A DNA stretch of 64,000 nt. Origin: Fimbriimonas ginsengisoli Gsoil 348 (GTDB lineage: Bacteria > Armatimonadota > Fimbriimonadia > Fimbriimonadales > Fimbriimonadaceae). The notes under the pieces are model-generated. The model was given only the letters and a program-made list of their open reading frames with translations. It had not been told where the DNA came from and searched no databases. Below are positions 45,401-56,247 of the stretch, one piece after another (the stretch's first letter is position 1; each line of letters starts with the position of its first letter). The position numbers were made by a program, and so were the translations under genes. The stretch lies in NCBI RefSeq assembly GCF_000724625.1, contig NZ_CP007139.1, positions 2,170,001 to 2,234,000 of the forward strand, in the 5' to 3' direction.

Positions 45401-45882
45401 GGGCGGCATACCATGTCATCCGCGCCGTCGCAGATCGGTATCGCGAGGAAAACCAGGGGCCAATCTTGCAGAAGGCGGGCGAGCGCCTAGCAACTTTGAC
45501 CGGAAGCGATTTCTCCGATCTTGTCGCGCGGGTGGGCGACTCCGATCAGGTCGAACTCTTTGCCGTTCGGAGCGACGGTAGCCAGGTCTCGATTCCCGGC
45601 ATGAGCGAGGGGACCCGCGACTCGTTGTTCCTCGCCCTGCGCCTCGCGAGTTTGGAAGAGCGTATCGCCCGCACCCCACCGCTGCCCCTCATCTTGGACG
45701 ACGTTCTCATCCATCTGGACGACCGACGCACCGGCTTCGCGCTTAGAGCGTTGGCCGACTTCGCCGACAGTGCCCAGGTGATCCTCTTCACCCACCACCG
45801 CCACATCGTCGAACTCGCGCAGTCGGTGATTCCAGACCGGTTCCAGCAGGTCGAGATGCGCGTCTCAACTCCAGCCCGGTAA
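42445..45882 (+). CDS. SbcC/YhaN-like SMC-type ATPase
   Basis: A 1145-residue protein with Walker A YGPNEAGKSSALRAIEALLFG at its start (about 30-50), long coiled-coil arms and a C-terminal ABC domain with signature PGMSEGTRDSLFLALRLASL and Walker B PLPLILDDVLIHLDD. It lacks the zinc-hook CxxC that marks Rad50/SbcC, as is typical of YhaN. It is encoded with the YhaO-like nuclease and would act in DNA double-strand end processing or repair in the cytoplasm. Confidence 0.88.
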   Translation: MRIRTLNLEAYGPFEGEILTFETSSRGFHIVYGPNEAGKSSALRAIEALLFGIETKTDDNFRHEYKKLRISAELEGSENLFVRRRKGREKTLLDAADRDIDPAILDRMLGGASRELFRDLWGLSYATLRAGAQDLLQQQGNLTNALFQSGGLVHLNALLKDLEAEAKKLYRPQGSSVFKALSETHKLARLRMNGASVSGSQYDRVRKGEEVERQNRDAKELDFQQIQAELGRLERLKNAAPTVGQYLAASQRLSDLGRLPQLPGDSRSRRTECELQISIAASQAEAAEARAERERTAIDRLEVDDAVLERQNEVRDLVLAAARVREALGKVDAEHRPVFELKTEEVRRAIATYGLGVSLDRIENDLPDQRTRSRLRALGAAYDKALGDLSSRSEAVDASRREVSWWEEEWEGLPAEVPLEGLVAAIESARALGDIEDRLTRLRAENQRNRRQLDDRLAAMSPGVGGWDALARASIPNEAAVASSKRRFESVAGELREAESELRREQEDLLRAKSELRQLESSGRVLQREDVESARRDRDELFGELRQHWQSASEAEIGLYQTKVESSDRIADELGRDAERVSRATQLREKIESSEERIALLVDRQGLVVSEAEAADREWKALWRPASVVPLGHEAMERWRLERATLLADHQSLGRSESEAADLDRRVREACAALDAVSETGDSLSIRLNHAMKTAERLASQKQRREEIAKLLRQERVRLRDAEAALKTAQATRDLAEGAWRNAASAFGSDATWAEVGEALDGLGLIDAAVQARSAASAAIEAARAQAEEFERSAKLLGDALGETERDPALLAARLDARLRTAQASSAERTQRQERLVLETQEAEGHRKAEERGRAEIAALLLVAGASDLADLERIERLCELRDQYAETKRTAEETLAAFVGGGDLDRFVREVDSEDRDSLPARISVQEARAEAAREGANRAREDWKEANMKLQAIAGADDAADAAADMESAAAGMATTFERYASVRAAYHVIRAVADRYREENQGPILQKAGERLATLTGSDFSDLVARVGDSDQVELFAVRSDGSQVSIPGMSEGTRDSLFLALRLASLEERIARTPPLPLILDDVLIHLDDRRTGFALRALADFADSAQVILFTHHRHIVELAQSVIPDRFQQVEMRVSTPAR

Positions 45883-46311
45883 ACACGCGAAGCGCCTTGG
45901 AGTGCGCGAGCTTGCCCGCGTTTTTGACTGGCCCGGACCTCGTTATAGGCGCGCAGCAAGAAGAAAAGACGTATGGCCGAACCCAAACGAAGCGCGAAAA
46001 TCCAAGAAGGTCTCGCTAGGGGTTGATTAAGCGACTCTAAATAGGGAACAATACTCTTCGTCGCCGGTTAAGTCCGGTTGGCCTGGAACCTTGAAAGCCG
46101 CATAGAGAGACGTTCAGATAAGTAGTTCTGACGGAAAGGTTTGTCATCGAAAGATGTTGAATCCCGTTGAAAAGACAATCGGCGGCTTTGGTTCCTGCGC
46201 GGTTACACGCGGTGGGACTGGAGACCATGGGGGTTAATCTACCCATGGAGAACGCAAACAAAAAATCAGTCAACCATAGCGTTTCGAAAGAGACGTTTAG
46301 GTAGATCACTT
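45883..46311 (+). promoter_or_regulatory. 16S rRNA leader with putative promoter and processing arm
   Basis: Gene-free. A possible promoter has TTGACT (45924-45929) with a weak -10 TATAGG (45944-45949), though the 14-base spacing is short. The arm 46098-46125 (CCGCA, GAGAGA, GTTCAGATAAGTAG) is complementary to the DNA 3' of the 16S gene at 47870-47903, forming the expected pre-16S processing stem. Confidence 0.5.
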
Positions 46312-47823
<1,512 letters not shown>

Positions 47824-48229
47824 AAAGAGAAGCACTCTTTGCTCGATATGAGCGAAGACATCTCTAGGTCGACTTATCTAAACAACAAATCTCTCGACTG
47901 CGGCTTTGAAGGTCTAAGCCCCGCAACTTCTAACCAACGAAGAAGCGGGGCTTTTTCAGTTCTGGACCTAACGTAGCACGCAAAGGGAATGCAGATCGCC
48001 CCTTCCGGGCTCTAGATCTATCGCGCCCCAAGCGCACCAGGGCTTCGCCCTTCGCTTTAGAACCTCGCGCCTTCGGCGCTGCGTTGGCTTCAGTAGGGTC
48101 CACTCCTGGCCCTGACTGTTACCCACCGTGGCAACCATGTTGGCCCGAAACGGGCGATTTTCTAAAGCCAGGGGCGCAGGCCCGGCATTCGCGTTTAGGG
48201 CGACGCGTACCCAGTAAGCTGTGGCTTCT
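47824..48229. other. 16S trailer and gene-free region
   Basis: Contains the 3' arm of the processing stem (47870-47903: CGACTTATCTAAAC, TCTCTC, TGCGG), the terminator, then two short hairpins AGGGC-ttc-GCCCT (48039-48051) and GCGCC-ttc-GGCGC (48067-48079). No 23S or tRNA sequence is recognisable. Confidence 0.6.
47916..47956 (+). terminator. Terminator of the 16S rRNA transcription unit
   Basis: AAGCCCCG and CTTCT on the 5' side pair with AGAAG and CGGGGCTT on the 3' side (ends 47953), followed by TTT. It lies about 90 bases after the 16S end. Confidence 0.8.
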
Positions 48230-49627
48230 ATGCCAGAGCGTTTTGAAGCTTCGTGGGAATCACTATCCGGATACTCGATTCCCGATTGGTACCGCGACGG
48301 GAAGTTCGGGATCTTTCTGCACTGGGGCGTTTACTCCGTGCCGGCCTTCGGCAACGAGTGGTATCCACGGAACATGTATCGGCCCGGCACTCCGGAGTTT
48401 GAGCACCACGTAAACACCTACGGGACGCAGGAAAGGTTTGGCTATAAGGACTTCATTCCGGGTCTGACTTTCGCGAACTACGACCCGGCCGCATATGCTC
48501 GGTTGTTCTCCGAGGCAGGCGCCCGGTTCGTGGTGCCGGTCGCCGAGCACCACGATGGGTTTGCGATGTACGATTCCGTTCTCTCCGATTGGTGCGCGAG
48601 CAAAATGGGACCCAAGCGGGATGTTCTCGGCGAGCTGGCCGAGGCCACCCGAGCGGAGGGAATGGTGTTCGGACTTTCAAGCCATCGCGCGGAACACTGG
48701 TGGTTCTTCGATGGCGGCCGGACCTTCCCCTCTGACGTAACGGACCCGGCCTTTGACGGTCTCTACGGACCCGCCGAACCCGCCGCCGCGGACTGGCACG
48801 ACATGACCGCCGGTTCGCCCGACGAGGCGTTTCTTGAGGACTGGCTTGCCCGAACTTGCGAGGCGGTCGACCGATATCGCCCTCAACTGGTGTGGTTCGA
48901 TTGGTGGATCGGCAACCACGCCTTCGAGCCGTACCTTCGACGGTTCGCGGCCCACTACTACAACCGTGGCCTCGAGTGGGGCATGGGAGTGGCGATCAAC
49001 TACAAGTACGAAGCGTTTCCAGAAGGAACGGCCGTCTTCGACGTAGAGCGGGGACAACTCGCAGGAATCCGGCCGGAGCTTTGGCAGAACGACACCTCCA
49101 TCAGCAAGAACAGTTGGGGATACATCGAGGGGCAGGAATACAAGACGGCGACCTCTCTTATCGGGGACCTCGTCGACGTGGTGAGTAAGAACGGCGCTCT
49201 GCTATTGAATATCGGACCGAAAGCGGACGGGACAATCCACGACGAGGAGCAGCGGATCCTACGCGAGATCGGCGCCTGGTTGAAAGTGAACGGCGAAGCG
49301 ATCTACGGCACCCGGCCCTGGCACACGTTCGGCGAGGGACCGACAGAAGTTGGAGAGGGAGCCTTTACGGATACAAACCGTTCCTCCTTCGTTGCCGGCG
49401 ATATCCGCTTCACGACGAAAGGAGACATTCTGTACGCCATCGCTTTCTCCCCCGAATCGGAGATTCTAGTGGCCTCCCTGGCAGGCGCGAACGTATCCTC
49501 TGTCTCCCTCGTCGGGGCCGACGTACCGATTCCGTTCCGAATGACTCCTTCGGGGCTCGCGGTTACGTTGCTTCCCGGCTTGTCGAGGGAACCGGCTGTC
49601 GTCCTTCGCCTATCCTTGACCCTATGA
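48230..49627 (+). CDS. GH29 alpha-L-fucosidase
   Basis: A 465-residue enzyme that removes alpha-linked L-fucose from glycans. Start ATG 48230 (GTG 48221 possible). Family motifs: GKFGIFLHWGVYSVPAFGNE, VAEHHDGFAMYDS, VWFDWWIG with nucleophile Asp224, and NGALLLNIGPKADGTI. It has no signal peptide, so it would act in the cytoplasm on imported oligosaccharide, unusual as most members are secreted. A C-terminal beta domain follows. It opens the sugar-use island. Confidence 0.92.
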   Translation: MPERFEASWESLSGYSIPDWYRDGKFGIFLHWGVYSVPAFGNEWYPRNMYRPGTPEFEHHVNTYGTQERFGYKDFIPGLTFANYDPAAYARLFSEAGARFVVPVAEHHDGFAMYDSVLSDWCASKMGPKRDVLGELAEATRAEGMVFGLSSHRAEHWWFFDGGRTFPSDVTDPAFDGLYGPAEPAAADWHDMTAGSPDEAFLEDWLARTCEAVDRYRPQLVWFDWWIGNHAFEPYLRRFAAHYYNRGLEWGMGVAINYKYEAFPEGTAVFDVERGQLAGIRPELWQNDTSISKNSWGYIEGQEYKTATSLIGDLVDVVSKNGALLLNIGPKADGTIHDEEQRILREIGAWLKVNGEAIYGTRPWHTFGEGPTEVGEGAFTDTNRSSFVAGDIRFTTKGDILYAIAFSPESEILVASLAGANVSSVSLVGADVPIPFRMTPSGLAVTLLPGLSREPAVVLRLSLTL

Positions 49628-49637
49628 CGCCGCCTGA

Positions 49638-51278
49638 CTACCCCGCGCGGACTTCGTCGCGAATGTCGATCAGGTCTTTCATGACGTGAGAAAGCGATCC
49701 GGTCCAGCCTGTGTTGCCAAACGCGTCGTGCAACTCGCTGTACAGCTTGAAGAGCCGGGCGTAGATCGCCGCCGATTGGGGGTTAGGCTCGTAGACCCGA
49801 TCTTTGACGCCGGTCATCTTGGCTTGGGCTTCTTCAACCGTTCCGTAAGCGCCTCCGACCACGGCTCCGAAAATGGCCGAGCCGAGGGCGCAGGTCTGCG
49901 ACGATCTCGACACCTTCATCGGCCGGTTGCAGACGTCGGCGTAGATTTGCATCGTAAGCGAGCTCTTCTCAGCGATGCCGCCACAGTTCACGACCTCGCG
50001 CACGGCCACTCCGTACTCTTCAAGGCGGTTGATGATCTTTAGCGCGCCAAAGGCCGTGGCTTCGATGAGGGTTCGGTAGACCTCCGCGGGGGTCGTGTAC
50101 AGCGTCTGCCCGACCAAGAGGCCCGTGAGCAGCGGGTCCACGAGGATGGTGCGATTGCCGTTATTCCAGTCGAGGGCAAGCAGTCCCGCCTCCCCTGGCT
50201 TTAGCTTTTCGGCGTCGTCGGTGAGCTCCTCGTGCGAGCGGCCGGAGAAGCGGGAGAACCAGTTAAAGATGTCGCCCACCGCGCTCTGGCCCGCCTCTAA
50301 TCCGTAGCAGCCCGGAAGAACCGAGCCCCGGACGATGCCGCACAGGCCAGGCACGTCGGCGAGCGGCTCGTCGAGGGGATGCACCATGCAATCGCACGTG
50401 CTCGTTCCCATGATCTTAACGAGCACGCCGGGGCGGGCGCCGGAAGCGACGGCGCCGAAGTGGGCGTCAAAGGCGCCAACGGCGACCGGCGTGCCCTCCT
50501 TGAGTCCCGTGCGCTCGGCAACCTCGGCGCTGAGTCCACCCGCGCTTTGATCGCTGGTTACGGCCTTATCGTAGAGCCGATCGCGGAGATCGGCCAGACG
50601 TGGATCGAGGGTCGATAAGAACTGCTTTGAAGGGAGGCCGCCCCACTCTTCGGCGTACATCGCCTTGTGACCGGCCGCGCAAACGGAACGGGCCATGGTT
50701 TTGGGATCGGAGCTCCCCGTCAGGTATCCCGTGATCCAGTCGCAGCATTCTGCCCATGAGTCGGCGGCAGCGAAAACCTCTGGCGCGACGCGGGCGCAGT
50801 GGAGAATCTTCGACCAGAACCACTCCGAGGAATACGTGCCGCCGCACTTGGCGAGGTACGGCTGTCCTTGCGCGCGCGCCTTTTCGGTGATTTCGGCGGC
50901 TTCGGCGTGGGAGGTGTGGTCTTTCCATAGCCAGCAATAGGCGGCGAGATTTTCCTTGAATTCTGGATGGAAAGCGAGCGGCGTCCCTTCGGCGTCGATC
51001 GGCAAGGGGCTCGAACCGGTGGTATCGACGCCGATTCCCACGACGTCATGCGGGTTCACACCCTTGAGGACTTCAGCTACTGCCGCATAGAACCCGGCCA
51101 CGTAGTCGGCGGGATTCTGCCTGGCGAGATTGGGGTCGCGACGATCGAGGAGGATGCCGGCGTCACCCGACGGGAAGTTGAATACGCTGGTCGCGAGCTC
51201 CGCACCCGTTTCCACGTCGACGAGGAGCGCACGCACGCTATTCGTGCCGTAGTCGAGTCCAAGCGATAGCCTTGCCAT
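49638..51278 (-). CDS. araB: Ribulokinase
   Basis: A 546-residue FGGY kinase that phosphorylates L-ribulose in the L-arabinose pathway. GLDYGTNSVRALLVD (residues 7-21) is the ATP-binding start; DVVGIGVDTTGSSPLPID and WLWKDHTSHAEA are ribulokinase-specific, as is GGTYSSEWFWSKILH. The length matches AraB rather than xylulokinase. It converges on the fucosidase gene. It shares the neighbourhood with araA but is divided from it by a toxin-antitoxin pair. No araD is seen. Confidence 0.93.
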   Translation of the reverse strand: MARLSLGLDYGTNSVRALLVDVETGAELATSVFNFPSGDAGILLDRRDPNLARQNPADYVAGFYAAVAEVLKGVNPHDVVGIGVDTTGSSPLPIDAEGTPLAFHPEFKENLAAYCWLWKDHTSHAEAAEITEKARAQGQPYLAKCGGTYSSEWFWSKILHCARVAPEVFAAADSWAECCDWITGYLTGSSDPKTMARSVCAAGHKAMYAEEWGGLPSKQFLSTLDPRLADLRDRLYDKAVTSDQSAGGLSAEVAERTGLKEGTPVAVGAFDAHFGAVASGARPGVLVKIMGTSTCDCMVHPLDEPLADVPGLCGIVRGSVLPGCYGLEAGQSAVGDIFNWFSRFSGRSHEELTDDAEKLKPGEAGLLALDWNNGNRTILVDPLLTGLLVGQTLYTTPAEVYRTLIEATAFGALKIINRLEEYGVAVREVVNCGGIAEKSSLTMQIYADVCNRPMKVSRSSQTCALGSAIFGAVVGGAYGTVEEAQAKMTGVKDRVYEPNPQSAAIYARLFKLYSELHDAFGNTGWTGSLSHVMKDLIDIRDEVRAG

Positions 51279-51329
51279 TTTGTTTTCAGTACACCTTAAA
51301 CGATCCGTTGCTAGTACGATCTAAGGGTC

Positions 51330-51566
51330 ATGATTCCTCAGGAGTTAACCGACATCTTGAGCGCCGACTCGGAGACTCTCGGTGGAACCGTTTGCTTTCG
51401 AAATACGCGCGTCCCGGTCAAAATACTTTTCGATCACGTGAACCACGGCACTCCGTTGGAAGAGTTCTTGCTTGGCTATCCAAGCGTGCCAAAAACTGAC
51501 GCATTGAGGGTGTTGGAATGGGAGGAGCAGACTGCTCTGGCGGTGTTGGAAGCCGACGCGGCGTGA
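51330..51566 (+). CDS. DUF433 antitoxin
   Basis: A 78-residue protein with GTVCFRNTRVPVKILFDHV and EEFLLGYPSVP, typical of the DUF433 helix-turn-helix antitoxin-like family. Its stop overlaps the GTG start of the next gene (GTGA). Together they form a DUF433/DUF5615 toxin-antitoxin-like pair. Confidence 0.85.
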   Translation: MIPQELTDILSADSETLGGTVCFRNTRVPVKILFDHVNHGTPLEEFLLGYPSVPKTDALRVLEWEEQTALAVLEADAA

Positions 51567-51883
51567 AGATCCTGCTCGACAATTGCGTGGACTGGCGGTT
51601 GGCCCGAAGTCTCCCGGACCACGAAGTCGCCCACGCGCGGGAGCTCGGCTGGCAAGCCTTGACAAACGGCCGGCTTTTGACCGCCGCGGAAGAAGATGGC
51701 TTCGCGGTCATTGTCACTGTCGACAAGAATTTTCGCTTCCAGCAGAATCCCGATGGCCGTTCAATTTCGGTCGTCACGCTCAGTCCAGTCCTTGTGAAGC
51801 TCGAGGAACTGCTTCCCTTGATCCCCCAGCTGAACGAAGTGCTTGCCAAACTCGAAGCGGGTTCCTTTACCGTCATTAACTAA
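51563..51883 (+). CDS. DUF5615 PIN-like toxin
   Basis: A 106-residue protein from GTG 51563. KILLDNCVDWRLARSLP and VAHARELGWQALTNGRLLTA, with VIVTVDKNFRFQQN, have the conserved acidic residues of the PIN-like nuclease fold seen in DUF5615. Paired and overlapping with the DUF433 gene. It lies between araB and araA, opposite in direction to both. Confidence 0.85.
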   Translation: MKILLDNCVDWRLARSLPDHEVAHARELGWQALTNGRLLTAAEEDGFAVIVTVDKNFRFQQNPDGRSISVVTLSPVLVKLEELLPLIPQLNEVLAKLEAGSFTVIN

Positions 51884-51887
51884 GGCC

Positions 51888-53348
51888 TCAGCGTGGCCAA
51901 ACCGCCTCGTTCCATCGCAGCTCGTTTCGGAACGCCTCCAGCTTCGTCTCTTCTCCGATTACAACCACCTCCACACCGGCGATTTCCGCGAAGTCGCGGA
52001 GGTGCTCGGTGGTGACGGCGTAGCTGTACCCGGTGTGGTGAGCGCCACCGGCGTAGATCCAAGCGGTGAGGGCGGTTTTGAACCCGGGCTTAGGCTCCCA
52101 CAGCGCACGGGCGACGGGAAGGTTCGGCATCGGCGGGACCTCGACCGCGTCGACTTCGTTGACAATCAGCCGGAATCGGTGCCCCAAATCGACCAGAGAG
52201 GCGTTTAGAGCCGGACCGGCGGGGGCATCAAAAACGAGGCGAGCCGGGTCGGCCTTTCCCCCGATACCGAGCGGGTGGACCTCCAGCCGCGGCTTGCCCT
52301 TGGCGATGGTGGGGCAGACCTCCAGCATATGCGCGCCTAAGACCTGGGGTCGGACCGGGTCCAGGTGGTAGGTGTAATCCTCCATGAAGCTGGTGCCGCC
52401 CGGAAGGTCTTGGCCAACCGTCTTCATGAAGCGGAGCAGCGCCGCCGTCTTCCAGTCCCCTTCCGCCCCAAAACCGTAGCCGTCCGCCATCAGTCGCTGG
52501 CAGGCGAGGCCGGGAAGCTGAGTAAGGCCATGAAGGTCCTCGAACGTCGTCGTAAATCCCTTGAAACCGCCTTGCTCTAGGAATGCGCGAATGCCGATCT
52601 CTAGCCTCGCCGCTTCCTTTACCGGGCCGGCGTCGCCGATCTGCGTCAGATCGTATTGGTCTTGGTAGGTTCGGTAGAGAGATTCGATCTCCGTGTCGGT
52701 GACCTGATTCACCGTCGCCACGAGATCGCCTACGCCGTAACCATTGACGGAGAAACCGAAACGCATTTCGGCGGCGACCTTGTCCCCTTCGGTGACCGAA
52801 ACTTCTCGCATGTTATCGCCGAACCGGGCGAAGCGGGCTCCCTGCAGATCGTGCCAACCGCGCGTGACGCGGGCCCACGCGCCAAGCCGTTCCAAAACTT
52901 CGGGATCGCTCCAGTGTCCCACCACGACCTTTCGCCGCAGCCCGATCCGCGTGTGGAGATGTCCCGCCTCCCGGTCGCCATGGGCGGCCTGGTTCAGGTT
53001 CATGAAGTCCATGTCGATGCTCTGCCACGGGAGGTCGCGGTTGAACTGCGTGTGGAGGTGGCAAACCGGCTTGCGAAGCTGGGATAGGCCGCCGATCCAC
53101 ATCTTCGCCGGCGAGAAGGTGTGCATCCAAAGGATCAATCCGGCGCAGTTCTCGCTGGCGGTGGCCTCGAGGCAGAGCTTGCGAATCGCATCGGGGTCGG
53201 TCAGAACCGGTTTGAAGACAACTTTGACCGGCAGGCTTCCGTCTAGCGCTTCCGCGATGCGCCGGGAGTTGTCCGCCACTTGGCGCAAAGTCTCTTCGCC
53301 GTAAAGGTGTTGACTGCCGGTAACGAACCAGATCTCGATTGGGCTCAT
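51888..53348 (-). CDS. araA: L-arabinose isomerase
   Basis: A 486-residue enzyme that interconverts L-arabinose and L-ribulose. The start at 53348 gives [18 protein letters not shown], the family's N-terminus. Further signatures: [33 protein letters not shown], with the metal-binding Glu, [13 protein letters not shown] and HHTGYSYAV. It is the second step partner of AraB. Its stop lies five bases from the toxin gene's stop. Confidence 0.96.
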   Translation of the reverse strand: MSPIEIWFVTGSQHLYGEETLRQVADNSRRIAEALDGSLPVKVVFKPVLTDPDAIRKLCLEATASENCAGLILWMHTFSPAKMWIGGLSQLRKPVCHLHTQFNRDLPWQSIDMDFMNLNQAAHGDREAGHLHTRIGLRRKVVVGHWSDPEVLERLGAWARVTRGWHDLQGARFARFGDNMREVSVTEGDKVAAEMRFGFSVNGYGVGDLVATVNQVTDTEIESLYRTYQDQYDLTQIGDAGPVKEAARLEIGIRAFLEQGGFKGFTTTFEDLHGLTQLPGLACQRLMADGYGFGAEGDWKTAALLRFMKTVGQDLPGGTSFMEDYTYHLDPVRPQVLGAHMLEVCPTIAKGKPRLEVHPLGIGGKADPARLVFDAPAGPALNASLVDLGHRFRLIVNEVDAVEVPPMPNLPVARALWEPKPGFKTALTAWIYAGGAHHTGYSYAVTTEHLRDFAEIAGVEVVVIGEETKLEAFRNELRWNEAVWPR

Positions 53349-53381
53349 AGGAATGTGTCGAGTGCGCCAAGGCGGCTCTGA

Positions 53382-53461
53382 TGGACCATACCTGGTCATT
53401 CTTTCAGAAAGCTAAATAATCCTTCTTCATCAGAGAGCGCTTGGAACACACCTGACCATCC
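53382..53461. promoter_or_regulatory. Putative operator repeats upstream of araA
   Basis: CCATACCTGGTCAT near 53386 and ACACACCTGACCAT near 53447 share an ACCTGxxCA core, and TGACCA...TGGTC around 53385-53400 is nearly palindromic. They lie about 60 bases apart upstream of araA. They may be binding sites for a sugar-responsive regulator; none is encoded beside them. Confidence 0.3.
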
Positions 53462-53703
53462 TACTGGGGAATTCGGGTGGAGGGACGTCGCCGTTCTTCA
53501 ATCGCGATCATTACGGCGTCGTCAATCAAAACCGTGTCCGCACGGTGTTCTCGACCCTCATCGATGGAGCCGAGTTCGCTTGCGGGCTGCAACTTCAAAC
53601 CGGCCTCGATGAGCCTGACGACGGCATCGTTTGCGCTGAGGTGGTGAGCGCATGCGAAAGCATGGATTTTCGACTCGATGTTCAAGGGGATATCGAAAGT
53701 CAT
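53461..53703 (-). CDS. Small ribbon-helix-helix-like protein, unknown
   Basis: An 80-residue protein with GAGGAG upstream of the ATG at 53703. MTFDIPLNIESKIHAFACAH followed by LSANDAVVRLIEAGLKLQP resembles the ribbon-helix-helix DNA-binding fold of antitoxins. No toxin gene follows it, so it may be orphan. Confidence 0.5.
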   Translation of the reverse strand: MTFDIPLNIESKIHAFACAHHLSANDAVVRLIEAGLKLQPASELGSIDEGREHRADTVLIDDAVMIAIEERRRPSTRIPQ

Positions 53704-53796
53704 TGCAATAGGTCTCCTCAACCTTTCTAATTTTGGCGATTCCATTGTCCCCTTCTAGGCTATTGGGTCTCTTGCGGATACAATCCGGCGGTGGAG

Positions 53797-55263
53797 ATGG
53801 TGAGGGCAGTCGCCGTGCGCATGGCGTTCGGTGGGGTCGAGGTTGTAAAAGGGGTCGACCTCGAACTTCGGGCGAGCGAAGTGCATGCGATCGTCGGCGA
53901 AAACGGGGCTGGCAAGTCCACCTTGGCAAAGCTCATCGCCGGGGTTTATCGCCCAACCGCCGGGTCGTTGGAAATCGACGGCAATCCGGTCGTCCTCGAA
54001 AGTCCAAGGCAAGCGATCGAACGCGGGATCGCGCTCATCCACCAAGAGCCGCTCACTTTTCCCCACCTCGATGTCGCGGAGAATATTTTCGTTGGGCACC
54101 AGCCCATCTCTCGGGGCGGAATCGATTGGAAGGCGATGCGTCGGCGCGCACGAGAGATCTTGGAATTGCTCGGCGTAAAGCTCGATCCACAAGCGCGAGT
54201 TGGTGGGCTTTCGGTCGCAGACCAGCAGATGGTTGAACTTGCGGCTGCCCTCTCCCACGACGCGAAAGTGCTCTTGATGGACGAGACGACCGCCTCGCTC
54301 ACCCCAAAAGAAGTCGCCGAACTCTTCACGATCGTACGTCGGCTAAGAGCGCAAGGGCGGGCGATCGCGTTTGTGAGCCACCACCTGGACGAAATCTTTG
54401 AGATCGCCGACCGGATAACCGTGATGCGCGACGGTGAGAAGGTTGCCGAGCGTTTACCGTCTGAGACGAGCGTCGAAGAAATCGTCCGCCTAATGGTGGG
54501 ACGCGACGTCGCGGCGACCACCTCGGTCGGCCGGAAGGAGTTCGTCGGTTCGCCGATATTGCGCGTGACCAACCTTTCGGTAGCGGGGAAGTTCGAGCCC
54601 CTTAGCTTCGAAGTGCGCCCTGGCGAGATCGTTGGAATCGCTGGTCTGGTGGGCGCCGGCCGTACCGATGTGTGCCGCGCCCTGTTCGGCGTCGGGCCCC
54701 GTCCTTCCGGGCAGATCGAGATCGGCGGTGAGGCGGTGGAGATTCGGAGCCCAAGGGACGCGATGAAACATGGTGTGGCGATGGTCCCCGAAGACCGTCA
54801 GCACGAAGGGTTGTTGCTACCCCTTTCTATCGCCGAAAATGCGACCCTTCCGCTCGCCCGCAAAGGGTGGCGCAAGCCGCAGCGAGAAAGGGCACTGGCG
54901 AAGGAATTTGCGGATCGGCTTCGAACTGCCTACCGGTCGGTCGATCAGCCGGTTCGGCAGCTCTCGGGCGGGAACCAACAAAAAATCGTCCTGGGAAAGT
55001 GGCTGATGACCTCGCCAAAGATCCTCATCCTGGATGAGCCGACTCGGGGCGTCGACGTTGGAGCGAAAGACGAGGTGCACCGTCTCATTCAAAACCTCGT
55101 CGCCGACGGAATGGCGATTCTGATGGTTTCTTCTGACTTGCCGGAGCTACTAGCACTGAGTGATCGTGTGCTAGTCATGCGAGCCGGGCGCCTCGTAGAT
55201 ACGTTTACTGCCTCGGAAGCTACGCCCGAGCGGGTCATGTTCGCGGCAACGGGAGTTGCTTAG
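53797..55263 (+). CDS. Sugar ABC importer ATP-binding protein (RhaT/RbsA type)
   Basis: A 488-residue protein (ATG 53797; GTG 53791 possible) with two ATPase domains. Domain 1 has GENGAGKSTL, LIHQEPLTFPHLDVAENIF, a signature (LSVADQQMVELAAAL) and LLMDETTASLT. Domain 2 has the degenerate GLVGAGRTDV usual in this family, LSGGNQQKIVLGKWL and ILILDEPTRGVDVG. It energises uptake through the two permeases encoded next. The whole set is in one operon: ATPase, permease, permease, binding protein. Confidence 0.93.
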   Translation: MVRAVAVRMAFGGVEVVKGVDLELRASEVHAIVGENGAGKSTLAKLIAGVYRPTAGSLEIDGNPVVLESPRQAIERGIALIHQEPLTFPHLDVAENIFVGHQPISRGGIDWKAMRRRAREILELLGVKLDPQARVGGLSVADQQMVELAAALSHDAKVLLMDETTASLTPKEVAELFTIVRRLRAQGRAIAFVSHHLDEIFEIADRITVMRDGEKVAERLPSETSVEEIVRLMVGRDVAATTSVGRKEFVGSPILRVTNLSVAGKFEPLSFEVRPGEIVGIAGLVGAGRTDVCRALFGVGPRPSGQIEIGGEAVEIRSPRDAMKHGVAMVPEDRQHEGLLLPLSIAENATLPLARKGWRKPQRERALAKEFADRLRTAYRSVDQPVRQLSGGNQQKIVLGKWLMTSPKILILDEPTRGVDVGAKDEVHRLIQNLVADGMAILMVSSDLPELLALSDRVLVMRAGRLVDTFTASEATPERVMFAATGVA

Positions 55264-56247
55264 TTGAATCGCGCCTTTCTTCAGCGTGTAGCGGCGATGC
55301 GTGAGGCGGGAACGGTCGTTTTGCTCTTGATGGTGATGGTGGTCGCGGGGATTCGCGAGCCGCGATTTCTTCAGGCCGCCAGTCTCGAAAGCATTTTGCT
55401 ATGGGTGCCGCTGCTCGTCGTGATCGGCATCGGGCAGATGATGGTGATCGTTACCCGCGGCATCGACGTTTCGGTTGGGTCGATGGTCGGCTTGAGCGGG
55501 ATGATCGTCGGCATGACGTTCCGTTCCCATCCGGGCCTTCCGATCTTTGAGGGGACCCTGATCGGTGTCGGTGTCGGATTGGCTCTCGGAGCGGTCAATG
55601 GTGGGTTGATCGCGGGGGCGAGAGTGCCTCCGATTATCGCGACGCTCGGTACGATGAGCGTCTTCCGAGGACTGGTCTTCATCGTAAGCCGCGGAGAACA
55701 GGTCGATTCGAACTACATTCCAGACGGCCTCACCCGGTGGACCCTCGCGGGCCCAGTTACGGTATTCGGGATCGTATTCCCTTGGATTTTGGTCATCGCC
55801 CTCGCCATGGCGGCGATCGCGGCTTGGTTCGTGCGCAAGACGAGAGCCGGAAGAGATATCTATGCACTCGGCAGCCATCCCGAGGCGGCGCGCCTGCGCG
55901 GGATTCCGGTGAGGCGTACCACCTTTATGGTCTACGCCATCACCGGCGCTCTCGCCGGGCTTGCGGGCGTGCTATATGCCTCGCGTTACGGCGTGGTGAA
56001 CCCCGGAAGCGCGGGGCAAGGGCTTGAGCTGTTGGTCATTGCCGCCGTAGTCATCGGCGGCACGAACGTGGTCGGCGGCTCTGGAACGGTATTAGGAGTT
56101 TTGCTTGGCTCGCTATTTTTAGGCGCCGTGAATGTCGCTCTCGCGGTTCTCGGAATAACCGAGACCTGGCAGCAACTGGTTTACGGCGCCGTTATCCTGA
56201 TTGCGGTGGTGGTGGATACCCTCCTGCAAAAGAAGGTGGCGGCGTGA
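55264..56247 (+). CDS. Sugar ABC importer permease 1 (RhaP-like)
   Basis: A 327-residue membrane protein from a TTG directly after the ATPase stop (ATG at 55297 possible). About eight to ten hydrophobic segments and the EAA-like loop motif GSHPEAARLRGIPVRRTTFM are seen. It pairs with the second permease to form the channel. Its stop overlaps the GTG of the next gene. Confidence 0.9.
   Translation: MNRAFLQRVAAMREAGTVVLLLMVMVVAGIREPRFLQAASLESILLWVPLLVVIGIGQMMVIVTRGIDVSVGSMVGLSGMIVGMTFRSHPGLPIFEGTLIGVGVGLALGAVNGGLIAGARVPPIIATLGTMSVFRGLVFIVSRGEQVDSNYIPDGLTRWTLAGPVTVFGIVFPWILVIALAMAAIAAWFVRKTRAGRDIYALGSHPEAARLRGIPVRRTTFMVYAITGALAGLAGVLYASRYGVVNPGSAGQGLELLVIAAVVIGGTNVVGGSGTVLGVLLGSLFLGAVNVALAVLGITETWQQLVYGAVILIAVVVDTLLQKKVAA

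Noticed and set aside
48084-48413. 109-residue frame between the 16S gene and the fucosidase
   Set aside because: It overlaps the fucosidase start in another frame and contains no recognised domain.
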